64,000 nt of DNA. Source: Mesorhizobium sophorae. GTDB taxonomy: Bacteria; Pseudomonadota; Alphaproteobacteria; Rhizobiales; Rhizobiaceae. How positions within the stretch are numbered: position 1 is the stretch's first letter; each line of letters starts with the position of its first letter. Below the pieces are notes generated by a model. That model had not been told where the DNA came from, ran no database searches, and worked only from the letters and a program-made list of their open reading frames with translations. The translations under genes and the position numbers were made by a program. Shown here piece after piece: positions 49,126 through 57,867 of the stretch. The stretch lies in NCBI RefSeq assembly GCF_002270415.1, contig NZ_NNRI01000007.1, forward strand, positions 992,001 to 1,056,000, given 5' to 3'.

Positions 49126-49752
49126 TTAGCCCACAAACCCAACCTTCTTGTGTGTGCCATCGCAAAATGGCTTGTTGGCCGAGTGACCGCAGCGGCAGAG
49201 GAACGCGACTGTCGTGCGGTCGACGGTGTGGCCGGTGCCGGTGACGATCTCCATATTGCCCTCGAGCTTGAGCGGGCCGTTTTTCGTCGGAGTGACCTTG
49301 AGCGGGCCGTCGCGCATTTCCAGCGCCGGCGTGTCCTTCAGCGGCGGCTCGCCGGTGGCGGTGAAACCTGATTTGTTGTGGCTGCCGTCGCAGAACGGCT
49401 TGTTTTCCGAAGCGCCGCAGCGGCAGAGCGTGGCTCGATAGAACGTCTCGCCGTCGAGCACGATCTCGGCATGCACGGCCAGCGGACCGTTTTCTCGCAA
49501 GCGCACAGTGTTGACCACCGGCGGCTGTTCCTGCGGGCCGCCGTCCTTCCTGATGTAGGTGATGGCGCCAGAGGGGCAGCTTTCGGCGATGGCGACGATC
49601 TTCTCGACGCTGGCCGCCTCGGGATGGATCCACTGCCCCGGCGCGTTGGGCACGAAAACATGCGGATCGCCGAGCACGCAGTTGCGCGAATGAATGCAGC
49701 GCTTGCCCGAGAACCCGACGTCGATCTTGTCGCTTTCGACCATACCGGCCAT
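49126..49752 (-). CDS. CDGSH iron-sulfur protein with N-terminal ferredoxin-like domain
   Basis: Protein of about 208 aa with three predicted iron-sulfur modules. Residues ~5-80 form a divergent mono-cluster ferredoxin-type domain ('FSGKRCIHSRNCVLGDPHVF', 'AIAESCPSGAITY'). Two CDGSH zinc-finger-like motifs follow: 'CRCGASENKPFCDGSH' and 'CRCGHSANKPFCDGTH', each with the 3-Cys-1-His ligand set of 2Fe-2S clusters. The ATG at 49752 has CAGGAG upstream. It may carry electrons or transfer clusters, but no partner gene is visible. Confidence 0.9.
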   Translation of the reverse strand: MAGMVESDKIDVGFSGKRCIHSRNCVLGDPHVFVPNAPGQWIHPEAASVEKIVAIAESCPSGAITYIRKDGGPQEQPPVVNTVRLRENGPLAVHAEIVLDGETFYRATLCRCGASENKPFCDGSHNKSGFTATGEPPLKDTPALEMRDGPLKVTPTKNGPLKLEGNMEIVTGTGHTVDRTTVAFLCRCGHSANKPFCDGTHKKVGFVG

Positions 49753-49921
49753 GGCTACGCTCCTGTTGCCTGAAGCGCGTCGCATCCAGACGGACAGACG
49801 CGGCGCGCTTTGGGTATTTGTGCAGGCAATGTTTTAACGCAATTCCCGTCGGAACCGCTTCACACTTTTCCTGGAATTGCTGTACGGCTCCAGCAGGAAA
49901 ACCGTCAAGCTGGCAAACCGG

Positions 49922-50293
49922 TCAGGGGACCAGATCGATTTCCTCGGTCTCGCCGCCGCTGCAGGTATAGCAGCAGTCCTCGCATTTTTCCTTGTTGCCG
50001 GGGCCGACGCCCCAATAGGTCTCCTCGTCGCCGTCGACCCAGGCGCCGTAACAGATCGATTCCCCTTCGTTGCAGGATATCGGCAAGGACTTGGTCTCGC
50101 CGTCATTGAGGTAGAAATCCTGGTTGTTGCCCGGCCAGACATAGTCGCGGTCCTGGCTGTAAAGCTCGAGGCGCATGGCATTGGGATGGCTGTTCTTGAT
50201 GGCAAAGGTAACGTCGCCGGCATGTGCCGACGGCACGACCAGCATGACGAGAGACAGCGCGGCCAGCGTGCGGCGCGCGTAGGCATGAAACAT
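49922..50293 (-). CDS. Small secreted Cys-rich protein, paralogue 1
   Basis: Protein of about 123 aa with a Sec signal peptide ('LAALSLVMLVVPSAHAG'). The mature part has 'FAIKNSHPNAMRLELYSQDR', 'VWPGNNQDFYLNDGE', 'GESICYGAWVDGD' and a C-terminal 'CEDCCYTC' cluster ending 'IDLVP'. I do not recognise the family. The ATG at 50293 follows GGGGGTTACC. A related gene lies 115 bp upstream on the same strand. Confidence 0.78.
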   Translation of the reverse strand: MFHAYARRTLAALSLVMLVVPSAHAGDVTFAIKNSHPNAMRLELYSQDRDYVWPGNNQDFYLNDGETKSLPISCNEGESICYGAWVDGDEETYWGVGPGNKEKCEDCCYTCSGGETEEIDLVP

Positions 50294-50408
50294 GGTAACC
50301 CCCTGGAAAGACACGGCCTACCCGGCCGCGGGGCGACCATGGCACGCCGTGCGCGGCCGCTAAAGGGACGATTGCAACAATTCCAGACTGATTTTGGGGA
50401 TATCGGAA

Positions 50409-50765
50409 CTAAGGTACCAGATCGATCGTCTCGGTCGTGTGTTCCACGCAGATGAAGCAGCAGGTGTCGCAGGGCTGGTCGTTATCCGGCCCGACGCCGG
50501 CGGAGATACTGTCGTTGCCGTTGACCCAGGCGCCGTAGCAGATGTGTTCGCCCTGATGGCAGGAGAGCGGCACCGATTTCTGCGAGGCGGGGTCGATCAG
50601 GAATACCTGATCGTTGCCCGGCCAGACCGTTTCGCGGTCGCGGCTGAACAGCTCGACCGCAACCGCTTCCTTGCGCAGGTTCTTGACGAAGAAGGCCATC
50701 TCGGCTGCCTCGGACGACGTGGTGAAGACCAAGGCAGCAAATGCAGCCATGCGAAACAGCGTCAC
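50409..50765 (-). CDS. Small secreted Cys-rich protein, paralogue 2
   Basis: Protein of about 118 aa that resembles its neighbour at 49922-50293 along its whole length: 'FFVKNLRKEAVAVELFSRDR', 'VWPGNDQVFLIDP', 'GEHICYGAWVNGN', 'GVGPDNDQPCDTCCFIC' and the same end 'IDLVP'. A hydrophobic signal segment ('MAAFAALVFTTSSEA') precedes the mature part. I chose the GTG at 50765 because GGGAG precedes it; an ATG at 50786 has no ribosome site. The function is unknown. Confidence 0.72.
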   Translation of the reverse strand: MTLFRMAAFAALVFTTSSEAAEMAFFVKNLRKEAVAVELFSRDRETVWPGNDQVFLIDPASQKSVPLSCHQGEHICYGAWVNGNDSISAGVGPDNDQPCDTCCFICVEHTTETIDLVP

Positions 50766-50814
50766 GGTCTCGATCTCCCGAATCATGGCGCCAGAATCGC
50801 ATGCCTGCCGGGAA

Positions 50815-52299
50815 CTAGAAAGACGCAGGGTGCTCCGCCGCGATCTGCCGTCCCAGCCTCGTCACTTGACGCACCAGAAGGTCGAGATCCTCGCGCCGGG
50901 TGCGGTGGTTGGTGATCGCCACCCGCAGCCAGTGCTGGCCATGTACGGTGGTGTCGGAGAGTGCTGCAATGCCCTCTTCCTGCAGCCGCAGCATGATTTC
51001 GGTGTTGAGCGCCTTCGGCGCCTCGCCGGCGAGGCCCGGCTGATAGCGGAAGCAGACAATGTTGATGGTCGGCAATGCTGCCAGCTCCAGTTCCGGCTCG
51101 GCCTCGATCAACCCGGCGAGGTAATCCGCCTGCGCTATGTTCTGGTCGATCAGGCGTCCGAACTTGTCGGCGCCATGCTCCTTCAGCGCCATCCACACCT
51201 TGAGCGCGCGAAAGCCGCGCGACGTCTGCAGGCCGTAGTCGTGCAGCCATTCGCCGGAGGCGAGACCGCGCGGGGTCGATTCCAGGTATTCCGGCGTCAC
51301 CGCGAAGGTCTTGCGATGTGCGACGGCATCCCTGACCAGGGCGCAGCCGACCTCGAATGGCGCGTGCAGCCATTTGTGCGGATCGAGCGCGACCGAATCG
51401 GCCCATTCGATGCCGGCGACGCGATGGGCATTTTCGGGTGCAATGGCGATCAGCGCGCCGATGCAGCCGTCGACATGGAACCAGAGGTCTTCCTCATGCG
51501 CCAGTTTGGCTAGCGCCCGCAGATCATCGATCGCCCCGGTGTTGACCGTGCCGGCCGTGCCGATGACGCAGGCCGGCTTGAATCCGGCCGCGCGGTCCTC
51601 GGCGATCGCGGCGCGCAAGGCAGCGATATCCATGCGCAGGCCGGCATCGGTCGGGATGCGGTGCAGCGCCCGGTTGCCGAGGCCGAGCGCTTCCATCGCC
51701 TTGCGGTGGCAGGAGTGGATCTGGTCCGAGCCGTAGAAGCGCAACGGCTTCTCGATGGCGGCAACGCCATGCTCGCGCACGTCGATGCCGGCCTTGACGT
51801 TGCGCGCCACGGTCAGCCCAATGATGTTGGCCATCGAGCCGCCGCTGACCAGCGTGCCGCCGGCGGAAGCCGGAAAACCCAGCATCTGCTTGCACCAGTT
51901 GACCACCTGGCTGTCCATCAGCCCGGCGGCGTGGTTGCCGCCGCCGAGATTGGAACCCTGGATTGCCGCCAAAAAATCGCCGAGCGCGCCAGCAAAATTG
52001 CTCGACCCCATGTACCAGGACCAGAAGCGCGGATGGATGTTGCCCATCGGATAGGACATCACAGTCCGGGAGACCTCGTCATAGACAGCGGCAAGGGGCG
52101 ACGGCGATCGCGGCAGGGGTGCCGTGAAGACATCTCTCACATCCGCGGGCATCTCCCGCCATACCGGGCGGTCGCGCACGTCGCGTAGGTAATCGACCGC
52201 ATCGTCGATGACCCGGTGCGACAGGGCCTGCACATCGGCCCAGTCCTGAGGATCAAGCGTTTCCTCGGTCATGCCAAGGGTTTCCAGCACCATGTCCAT
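50815..52299 (-). CDS. PLP-dependent group II amino acid decarboxylase
   Basis: Pyridoxal-phosphate enzyme of 494 aa related to aromatic L-amino acid, tyrosine and glutamate decarboxylases. 'GNIHPRFWSWYMGSSNF', 'GTLVSGGSMANIIGLTVAR', 'GTAGTVNTGAIDDL', 'FHVDGCIGALIAIA' and the PLP-lysine motif 'LDPHKWLHAPFEVG' are all present. The substrate amino acid cannot be read from sequence. It follows the cysteine-synthase-like gene by 12 bp, so both are probably in one operon. Confidence 0.92.
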   Translation of the reverse strand: MDMVLETLGMTEETLDPQDWADVQALSHRVIDDAVDYLRDVRDRPVWREMPADVRDVFTAPLPRSPSPLAAVYDEVSRTVMSYPMGNIHPRFWSWYMGSSNFAGALGDFLAAIQGSNLGGGNHAAGLMDSQVVNWCKQMLGFPASAGGTLVSGGSMANIIGLTVARNVKAGIDVREHGVAAIEKPLRFYGSDQIHSCHRKAMEALGLGNRALHRIPTDAGLRMDIAALRAAIAEDRAAGFKPACVIGTAGTVNTGAIDDLRALAKLAHEEDLWFHVDGCIGALIAIAPENAHRVAGIEWADSVALDPHKWLHAPFEVGCALVRDAVAHRKTFAVTPEYLESTPRGLASGEWLHDYGLQTSRGFRALKVWMALKEHGADKFGRLIDQNIAQADYLAGLIEAEPELELAALPTINIVCFRYQPGLAGEAPKALNTEIMLRLQEEGIAALSDTTVHGQHWLRVAITNHRTRREDLDLLVRQVTRLGRQIAAEHPASF

Positions 52300-52311
52300 G
52301 ATTGGTCTCCG

Positions 52312-53400
52312 TCAAGCCGCCGGAAACTGGCAGCCGGGCGTCGAGCGCGACAGGGCGATCTCGTCGGCATCCATCTCGGCCTCGATGCCGTCGAACAGCG
52401 GCGTCGACATGTAGCGTTCGCCGGTGTCGGGCAGCATGCACAGGATGACCGCGCCGGCCGGCGCCCGTTCGGCGACCTGCCGCGCCACCGCGAAGGTTGC
52501 GCCGCCGGAAATGCCGGTGAAGATGCCTTCCTGGCGTGCCAGCGCCTTGGCCCATTTGATGCCGTCGGGCCCGGCAACCGGCATCACCTCGTCATAGAGG
52601 CTGGCGTCGATCGCTTCCTGCAGCACGTTGGGGATGAAGTCCGGCGTCCAGCCCTGGATCGGGTGCGGCTCGAAGGCCGGGTGGGTGGCGGGGGGAGCGC
52701 CGTCGGCAGCGCGCTGCTGCGCCTTGCCGCTGCCGATGAGCTGCGCGTTGGCCGGCTCGGAGAGCACGATGCGTGTCTCCGGCCGTTCCCTCCGCAGCAC
52801 GCGCGCCACGCCGACGACAGTACCGCCGGTGCCATAGCCGGTGACGAAGCCGTCGAGCCGCGAACCGGCAAAATCATTGATGATCTCGCGCGCCGTGGTC
52901 GCCTCGTGGATGGCGGCATTGGCCGCCGTCTCGAACTGGCGGGCGAGGAACCAGCCATTGGCCTCAGCCAGTTCCACCGCCTTCTTGTACATGCCAAAAC
53001 CCTTCTCGGCGCGCGGCGTCAGCACCACCTTGGCGCCCAGCATGCGCATCAGTTTGCGGCGCTCGACGGAAAAACTGTCGGCCATGGTGACGACCAGCGG
53101 ATAGCCCTTCTGCGCACAGACCATGGCCAGCCCGATGCCGGTGTTGCCGCTGGTCGCCTCGACCACCGTCTGGCCCGGCTTCAGCGCGCCGCTGCGCTCG
53201 CCCGCCTCGATGATGTTGAGCGCCAGGCGGTCCTTCACCGAGGCGCCCGGGTTGAAGAATTCTGCCTTCACATAGATCGTTGCGTGGGCCGGTCCGAGAT
53301 TGTTGATACGCACCGCCGGCGTGTCGCCGACGGTGTCGAGAATGCTGTCGAACAGGCGGCCGCGGCCGGCGGTGGTCCTGATTTTCTGCTGCTGCAACAT
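52312..53400 (-). CDS. Cysteine synthase-like PLP-dependent enzyme
   Basis: Fold-type II PLP enzyme of about 362 aa, related to O-acetylserine sulfhydrylase and cystathionine beta-synthase. The PLP lysine is in 'FFNPGASVKDRLALNIIE', the substrate loop is 'VVEATSGNTGIGLAM', and the phosphate loop is 'TGYGTGGTVVGVARVL'. It carries extra C-terminal residues beyond classic CysK. The ATG at 53400 follows GAGGAG. The pairing with a decarboxylase suggests that it makes a beta-substituted alanine rather than bulk cysteine; this is inference. Confidence 0.88.
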   Translation of the reverse strand: MLQQQKIRTTAGRGRLFDSILDTVGDTPAVRINNLGPAHATIYVKAEFFNPGASVKDRLALNIIEAGERSGALKPGQTVVEATSGNTGIGLAMVCAQKGYPLVVTMADSFSVERRKLMRMLGAKVVLTPRAEKGFGMYKKAVELAEANGWFLARQFETAANAAIHEATTAREIINDFAGSRLDGFVTGYGTGGTVVGVARVLRRERPETRIVLSEPANAQLIGSGKAQQRAADGAPPATHPAFEPHPIQGWTPDFIPNVLQEAIDASLYDEVMPVAGPDGIKWAKALARQEGIFTGISGGATFAVARQVAERAPAGAVILCMLPDTGERYMSTPLFDGIEAEMDADEIALSRSTPGCQFPAA

Positions 53401-53432
53401 CTTTTTATCTCCTCGATCGTTTGCCATCACAA

Positions 53433-53449
53433 GCCGGTTACAAACCGGC
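53433..53449. promoter_or_regulatory. GCCGGTT-ACA-AACCGGC inverted repeat in divergent promoter region
   Basis: A perfect 7-bp inverted repeat with a 3-nt centre lies 32 bp before the cysteine-synthase-like gene, in the 203-bp gap shared with the divergent regulator gene. It is a candidate operator for that regulator, though a leader hairpin is equally possible. Confidence 0.45.
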
Positions 53450-53603
53450 GGGTTGGGCGGCGAGGTTTCGAGACCTGGCCGCGCTAGGACAGACATGCCG
53501 GCATTGCGGCAATGGCGGCATCCGGCACGGAAATACGCCGCCGGATGCGCTTTGTCGGTTTCGGTGATACAGCAAGGGCCGACAGGCCAGCGTGGGAGCA
53601 GGC

Positions 53604-55634
53604 GTGGAAACGCACGTGGAATCCACTCGAACGAGACTGGACGGCCAAGCGACCGGCCTGTCTGTGCGCCTGCTTGGAACGCTGACGATCTCCCGCAACG
53701 GCGTTGCGGTGGCGCTGCCGGCCTCACGCAAGCTGCGCGCGCTGTTTGCCTATCTGGCGCTGGCGCCGCACGCCGTCGGCCGCAGTCGCCTGTGCGAGCT
53801 GTTGTGGGACGTGCCCAACGACCCCCGCGGCGAGCTGCGCTGGTGCCTCAGCAAACTGCGCGGCGCGCTCGACGAGCCGGATCGGCGCCGCGTCTCCACG
53901 CAAGGCGACACGGTCGCGCTTGACCTCAATGATTGCCTGGTCGATGCGCTGGAGGTCAGCCGCGCTGCGGAGCAAGGGATCGGCACCCTCGACGCGGAGC
54001 GGCTAGGGGCGCTGGCCAAACTGTTTGCCGGCGATTTCCTCGACGGGCTGGAGCTCGAACGCAGCCCGCATTTCAACAGTTGGCTGGTCGCCCAACGCCG
54101 CCGTTTTCACTCATGCCAAGTCGCCGTACTGGAGCATCTTGTTGCAAACCATCAGGCTGACACCCCGGATGTGTCCGCGCATCTCGACAAATGGGTCGAG
54201 CTGGCGCCGTTCGACACGCGCGCGCATCTGGCGTTGCTGGCCAATCTGGCGGAACGCGGTGAGATCGGCGCGGCCGAGCAGCATCTGGCGGCGGCAGAAC
54301 AGTTATTTCAGTCGGAGGCGATCGATTTCGGACCGGTCAATGCCGCCTGGCGGGTGATGCGTGAGCAACGGCCAGCCGTCTTGCAGCTGCCGGCCGGCCT
54401 GTCCGCGGTATCGCAATTGGTCGCCACAGCCGGCAATACGGGCCCGGTCGAGCCGAGCCATGCTTCGCTCGCCGTCATGCCGTTTGTCGAAGAAACCGGC
54501 GGCGCGCGCGGCGGGCTTGCCGACGGTTTTACCCACGACATCATCACGCGCCTGGCGAAGCTCAGGGATTTCTTCGTCATCGCGCGCGGATCGGTGTTTG
54601 CGCTAGCCGAGAAGAACATCGCACCCGAGGATGCCGGCCGCCGGCTGAATGTCGACTATGTCGCCACCGGCACGGTGCGCAGCCCTCCCGGCCGCCTCAT
54701 TGTCAGCGTCGAACTCATCGAGGTGCGCACGGCCAGGATCGTCTGGGCCGAGACGTTCGAGCGCCGGTCCGACGACATCTTCGGCTTGCTCGACGATATC
54801 GGCAACAGCATCGTCTCGTCGATATCGGCCGAGATCGAAACGGTCGAGCGCAACCGCGCCATGCTCAAGGCGCCCAATTCGCTCAACGCCTGGGAGGCCT
54901 ATCACCGAGGCCTCTGGCACATGTACCGCTTCACCCAGGTCGAAAACGAGCAAGCGCGGCATTTCTTCGACATGGCCTTGCGGCTCGATCCGACCTTTGC
55001 CCGCGCCTATGCCGGCCTGTCCTTCACGCATTGGCAGAACGCCTTCCAGCGCTGGGGCGACCGTGACCGGGAAAGCGCGCTGGCCTTCGAGAGCGCCGGC
55101 CACAGCCTGCTGGTCGACGACCACAATCCGGCCGCGCACTGGGCGATGGGCCGGGCTCTGTGGCTGCGCGGCGAACAGGACGGTTCGCTTCTCGAACTGG
55201 AACGGGCGGTGGACCTCAGCCCCAACTTCGCGCTTGGCCATTACGCGCTGTCCTTCGTCCACTCGCAGTCGGGCGACCCGCAAGCGGCGATCGGCTCGTC
55301 CGACCATTCGCGCCATCTCAGCCCGTTCGACCCGCTGCTGTTCGGCATGCTGGGGGCGCGGGCGATGGCGCATGTCCGGCTCGGCCAGTTCGAGGAGGCG
55401 GCCGAATGGGCGCTGAAGGCAGCGGCACGACCCAACGCTCACGCCATCATCCTGGCGATCGCCGCACACTGCCTGGCGCTGGCGGGCCGGCTTGACGAGG
55501 CGCAGGGCTTTGCCGCCGCCATCCGCAAGACCTTGCCGAACTATTCAAGCGACGATTTCATCGGCACCTTCCGCTTCGATCCGGATGCCGCGGCACTGTT
55601 CCGGCAAGGCGCCAGACGCCTCGGGCTGGGCTGA
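53604..55634 (+). CDS. Winged-helix (SARP/BTAD-like) regulator with TolB-like and TPR regions
   Basis: Protein of about 676 aa. The N-terminus is an OmpR/SARP-type winged helix ('LSVRLLGTLTISRNGVAVAL', 'LCELLWDVPNDPRGELRWCL') followed by a BTAD-like helical region. The middle ('GLADGFTHDIITRLAKLRDF', 'VDYVATGTVRSPPGRLIVSV', 'IVWAETFERRSDDIF') is the TolB-like domain common in rhizobial adenylate cyclase-like proteins. The C-terminus has TPR-type helices. No cyclase domain is present. It diverges from the two PLP-enzyme genes and probably controls them. GTG starts at 53604 and 53592 are both possible; GGGAG favours 53604. Confidence 0.85.
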   Translation: METHVESTRTRLDGQATGLSVRLLGTLTISRNGVAVALPASRKLRALFAYLALAPHAVGRSRLCELLWDVPNDPRGELRWCLSKLRGALDEPDRRRVSTQGDTVALDLNDCLVDALEVSRAAEQGIGTLDAERLGALAKLFAGDFLDGLELERSPHFNSWLVAQRRRFHSCQVAVLEHLVANHQADTPDVSAHLDKWVELAPFDTRAHLALLANLAERGEIGAAEQHLAAAEQLFQSEAIDFGPVNAAWRVMREQRPAVLQLPAGLSAVSQLVATAGNTGPVEPSHASLAVMPFVEETGGARGGLADGFTHDIITRLAKLRDFFVIARGSVFALAEKNIAPEDAGRRLNVDYVATGTVRSPPGRLIVSVELIEVRTARIVWAETFERRSDDIFGLLDDIGNSIVSSISAEIETVERNRAMLKAPNSLNAWEAYHRGLWHMYRFTQVENEQARHFFDMALRLDPTFARAYAGLSFTHWQNAFQRWGDRDRESALAFESAGHSLLVDDHNPAAHWAMGRALWLRGEQDGSLLELERAVDLSPNFALGHYALSFVHSQSGDPQAAIGSSDHSRHLSPFDPLLFGMLGARAMAHVRLGQFEEAAEWALKAAARPNAHAIILAIAAHCLALAGRLDEAQGFAAAIRKTLPNYSSDDFIGTFRFDPDAAALFRQGARRLGLG

Positions 55635-55742
55635 AGCCGGGGATCATGGCCCGGAACTTCGCCTCAATTCCGCCGGGTTAACAAAGTCGGAAGGAGTTGC
55701 TTAACCGTTCCCGGCTATGTCACGCGCGGGGGGTCTGACAAA

Positions 55743-55931
55743 GTGAGTATGATGAGCAACAGCCCCGACAAGCGCAACGAATGGCGCGCCATCTTTTACG
55801 TGCAAGCCCGCGTTGCCATCCTGTTCGTGCCGGTTGTGGCCAGCCTGCTGATCATAGCCGCCCTTGCCGGCAACGAACGCAAATCCGTTCCCAGCACGAT
55901 CGACCCGACCGTAACAGGCTCCGTGCGATAA
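55743..55931 (+). CDS. Small single-span membrane protein, hypothetical
   Basis: Predicted peptide of 62 aa with one hydrophobic span ('AILFVPVVASLLIIAALAG') after a charged N-terminus. A G-rich stretch lies 8 nt before the GTG at 55743; ATG codons at 55749 and 55752 are alternatives. I recognise no family. The membrane segment and ribosome site make it a plausible real gene. Confidence 0.5.
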   Translation: MSMMSNSPDKRNEWRAIFYVQARVAILFVPVVASLLIIAALAGNERKSVPSTIDPTVTGSVR

Positions 55932-56031
55932 GGCGGCGGTCGTCAGCTCTTCGGGGCGGCCGACAACGAGGAAGGGCCAGGCGCGTGGCGTGCGCTATCG
56001 GCGAGTTGCCATTTGGCGCTAAGGTCGCCCC

Positions 56032-56412
56032 ATGGCACTGAATGAATGGGCACGGACAATCAAGCGCGACGTGCATGCGCTCTACCTCGCCGCGCGCGAT
56101 CCCCGAACGCCATGGTATGCCAAGGCGCTTGCCGTGTGTGTCGCGGGCTACGCCTTATCCCCAATCGACCTGATACCCGATTTCATCCCGGTGATTGGCT
56201 ACCTCGACGATGCGATCCTGGTCCCCTTGGGCATCCTTGCTGTGGTCAAGATGATCCCGCCTGAGGTGATGGCGGAACATAGGGAGGCCGCCGCCCTTGC
56301 CGTTGACAGGCCCGTGAGCCGCAGCGCCGCGGTAATCATCGCCTGTATCTGGGTTGCTTCGGTCGCGCTGGCGGGATGGCTGGGGTATCGATATTTCGCT
56401 GGCAGATTTTGA
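56032..56412 (+). CDS. YkvA family DUF1232 membrane protein
   Basis: Protein of 126 aa. The DUF1232 signature 'YALSPIDLIPDFIPVIGYLD' is complete, preceded by 'LYLAARDPRTPWYAKALAVC'. A further hydrophobic span lies near the C-terminus ('VIIACIWVASVALAGWLG'). The function of the family is unknown. It converges with the PAP2 gene. Confidence 0.9.
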   Translation: MALNEWARTIKRDVHALYLAARDPRTPWYAKALAVCVAGYALSPIDLIPDFIPVIGYLDDAILVPLGILAVVKMIPPEVMAEHREAAALAVDRPVSRSAAVIIACIWVASVALAGWLGYRYFAGRF

Positions 56413-56464
56413 GGTCGCGTCCTTGGTTGGACGCTGTTCACCGGTCAATCGAAAAGTGCTTGCC

Positions 56465-57007
56465 CTAAAGAATTTTGGTCACCAGTTTGTCCAGGCGAGA
56501 GTTCTCGCGGTAAACCAGCCTGACCACGACCGCACCCAGGACGCCAGTGATGGCCCCAACGACAACGTCGGTCAGGTAGTGCGTCCCGATATAGATCCTC
56601 GACCAGCAGATCAGCAATGCCATCACGAGAAGCGCAATCGTCCGGCGCGGAAGGCCTTGCATCGCGAAGGCCGCAACAATCGCAACGGCAGCCGTCGCGT
56701 GATCGGACGGGAATGACCAGTCGGCGCTGGGCGCAACCAACAGATGCGTCACGCCTGCGTCGTAGGGCCGTACCCGATGCACGAACAGAAGAATGAACTG
56801 GTTGATTGCAAGACCCAGCAGGAACGCCAGGCCGGCCGACACCGCGGCGTGACGAACATGATTGCGGTCAACCTTAGCCCACCATTGCAGGACCACGGCC
56901 AGCACCATGAGAGGAACGCCGATTTGTGAGACACCGATCAGTGCTTTATCAAGAACAGGGCTGATACCGGCCGCGGCGTTTATCCAGTGCGTTAAAGCAG
57001 CATCCAT
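56465..57007 (-). CDS. PAP2 superfamily phosphatase (undecaprenyl-pyrophosphatase-like)
   Basis: Integral membrane phosphatase of 180 aa. The three active-site motifs are present: 'FVHRVRPY', 'SFPSDHATA' and 'SRIYIGTHYLTDVVVG'. It resembles BcrC/YbjG-type enzymes that recycle undecaprenyl pyrophosphate, though lipid phosphatases of other specificity share these motifs. It diverges from the DUF2127 gene with only 38 bp between starts. Confidence 0.9.
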   Translation of the reverse strand: MDAALTHWINAAAGISPVLDKALIGVSQIGVPLMVLAVVLQWWAKVDRNHVRHAAVSAGLAFLLGLAINQFILLFVHRVRPYDAGVTHLLVAPSADWSFPSDHATAAVAIVAAFAMQGLPRRTIALLVMALLICWSRIYIGTHYLTDVVVGAITGVLGAVVVRLVYRENSRLDKLVTKIL

Positions 57008-57045
57008 TTGGCGTCGGTTTCCGTGATTGATCGTGAGGTGAATTT

Positions 57046-57528
57046 TTGAAGGCCGTCGATGAACGCCGCATCCATCAGATTTTCGAAGTCGGCGTCTGGC
57101 TCAAGGGCGCGCATGCCCTGATCGAATGCATCGGGGGGATTCTGCTTTATGTCGTCACCACCGATGCCATCGTCTCCTGGGTCAATGCTTTCACCGCAGA
57201 GGAACTGATCGAAGACCCGAACGATTTCATAGCTGGCCATCTGTCGCAGATGGCAAGCCATTTTTCGATCGCCAGCAAGGAATTCTACGCTTTCTACCTG
57301 CTCAGCCACGGCCTGATAAAGCTGCTGCTGGTTGTCGGGCTCTTGCGGGGCAAGCTTTGGTCGTATCCGGCATCGCTCGCGGCATTGGGCGCATTCATGG
57401 TCTATCAGCTCTACCGCTACTCATACACTCATTCGGTCGGCCTGCTCGTCCTCACCGTCTTCGATGCAGTCGTCATGGTGTTGATCTGGCACGAGTGGAG
57501 GGTCTTGCGACAGCACAGGCCGGCGTGA
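57046..57528 (+). CDS. DUF2127 family membrane protein
   Basis: Protein of 160 aa with about four hydrophobic spans and the family pattern 'FEVGVWLKGAHALIECIGGI', 'FYAFYLLSHGLIKLLLVVGL' and 'YQLYRYSYTHS'. The TTG at 57046 is chosen because GAGGTG precedes it and the family N-terminus begins there. The function is unknown. Confidence 0.82.
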   Translation: MKAVDERRIHQIFEVGVWLKGAHALIECIGGILLYVVTTDAIVSWVNAFTAEELIEDPNDFIAGHLSQMASHFSIASKEFYAFYLLSHGLIKLLLVVGLLRGKLWSYPASLAALGAFMVYQLYRYSYTHSVGLLVLTVFDAVVMVLIWHEWRVLRQHRPA

Positions 57529-57641
57529 CAGCCGGACTGCCGGCCTGGCCCGTTGCAGAGGCCCGGTGGCGACGGGCGCCTGTTTTGCCGGGAACCCCGT
57601 GCACCGCCGAACATTGTGTTCCAGAACAGCAACTGGAGGAC

Positions 57642-57818
57642 ATGATGACGAGAGCCCTCGACGTGAATGACAACACCGCGCAAAATCCCAAGCGCCCGCC
57701 GCAGCCGCGGCCCGATGACGACCTGAAGAAAAAGAAGGTTGAAGGAATAGCCTTCCAGGTGAACGAGAACAGCGTGGACAACCAGGAGCCCGCGTCTGCA
57801 TCGCCAAAGCGAGGTTGA
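57642..57818 (+). CDS. Small charged hypothetical protein
   Basis: Predicted peptide of 58 aa, hydrophilic and probably disordered, with a lysine run ('DDDLKKKKVEGIAFQVNE'). GGAGG stands just before two consecutive ATG codons (57642 and 57645). A terminator hairpin originally followed at 57853, which fits a real transcript. I recognise no family. Confidence 0.6.
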   Translation: MMTRALDVNDNTAQNPKRPPQPRPDDDLKKKKVEGIAFQVNENSVDNQEPASASPKRG

Positions 57819-57852
57819 GCGCGAAATCCGGCCCCTGACGATCAGGCAAGAG

Positions 57853-57867
57853 CCCGGGAGAACCGGG
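57853..57867. repeat. Left flanking duplication of IS copy 2 (terminator stem)
   Basis: CCCGGGAGAACCGGG directly precedes the second IS copy and is repeated directly after it at 59423-59437. This left copy has lost the T-tract, so the plus-strand gene at 57642-57818 no longer has its complete terminator in place. Confidence 0.85.
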
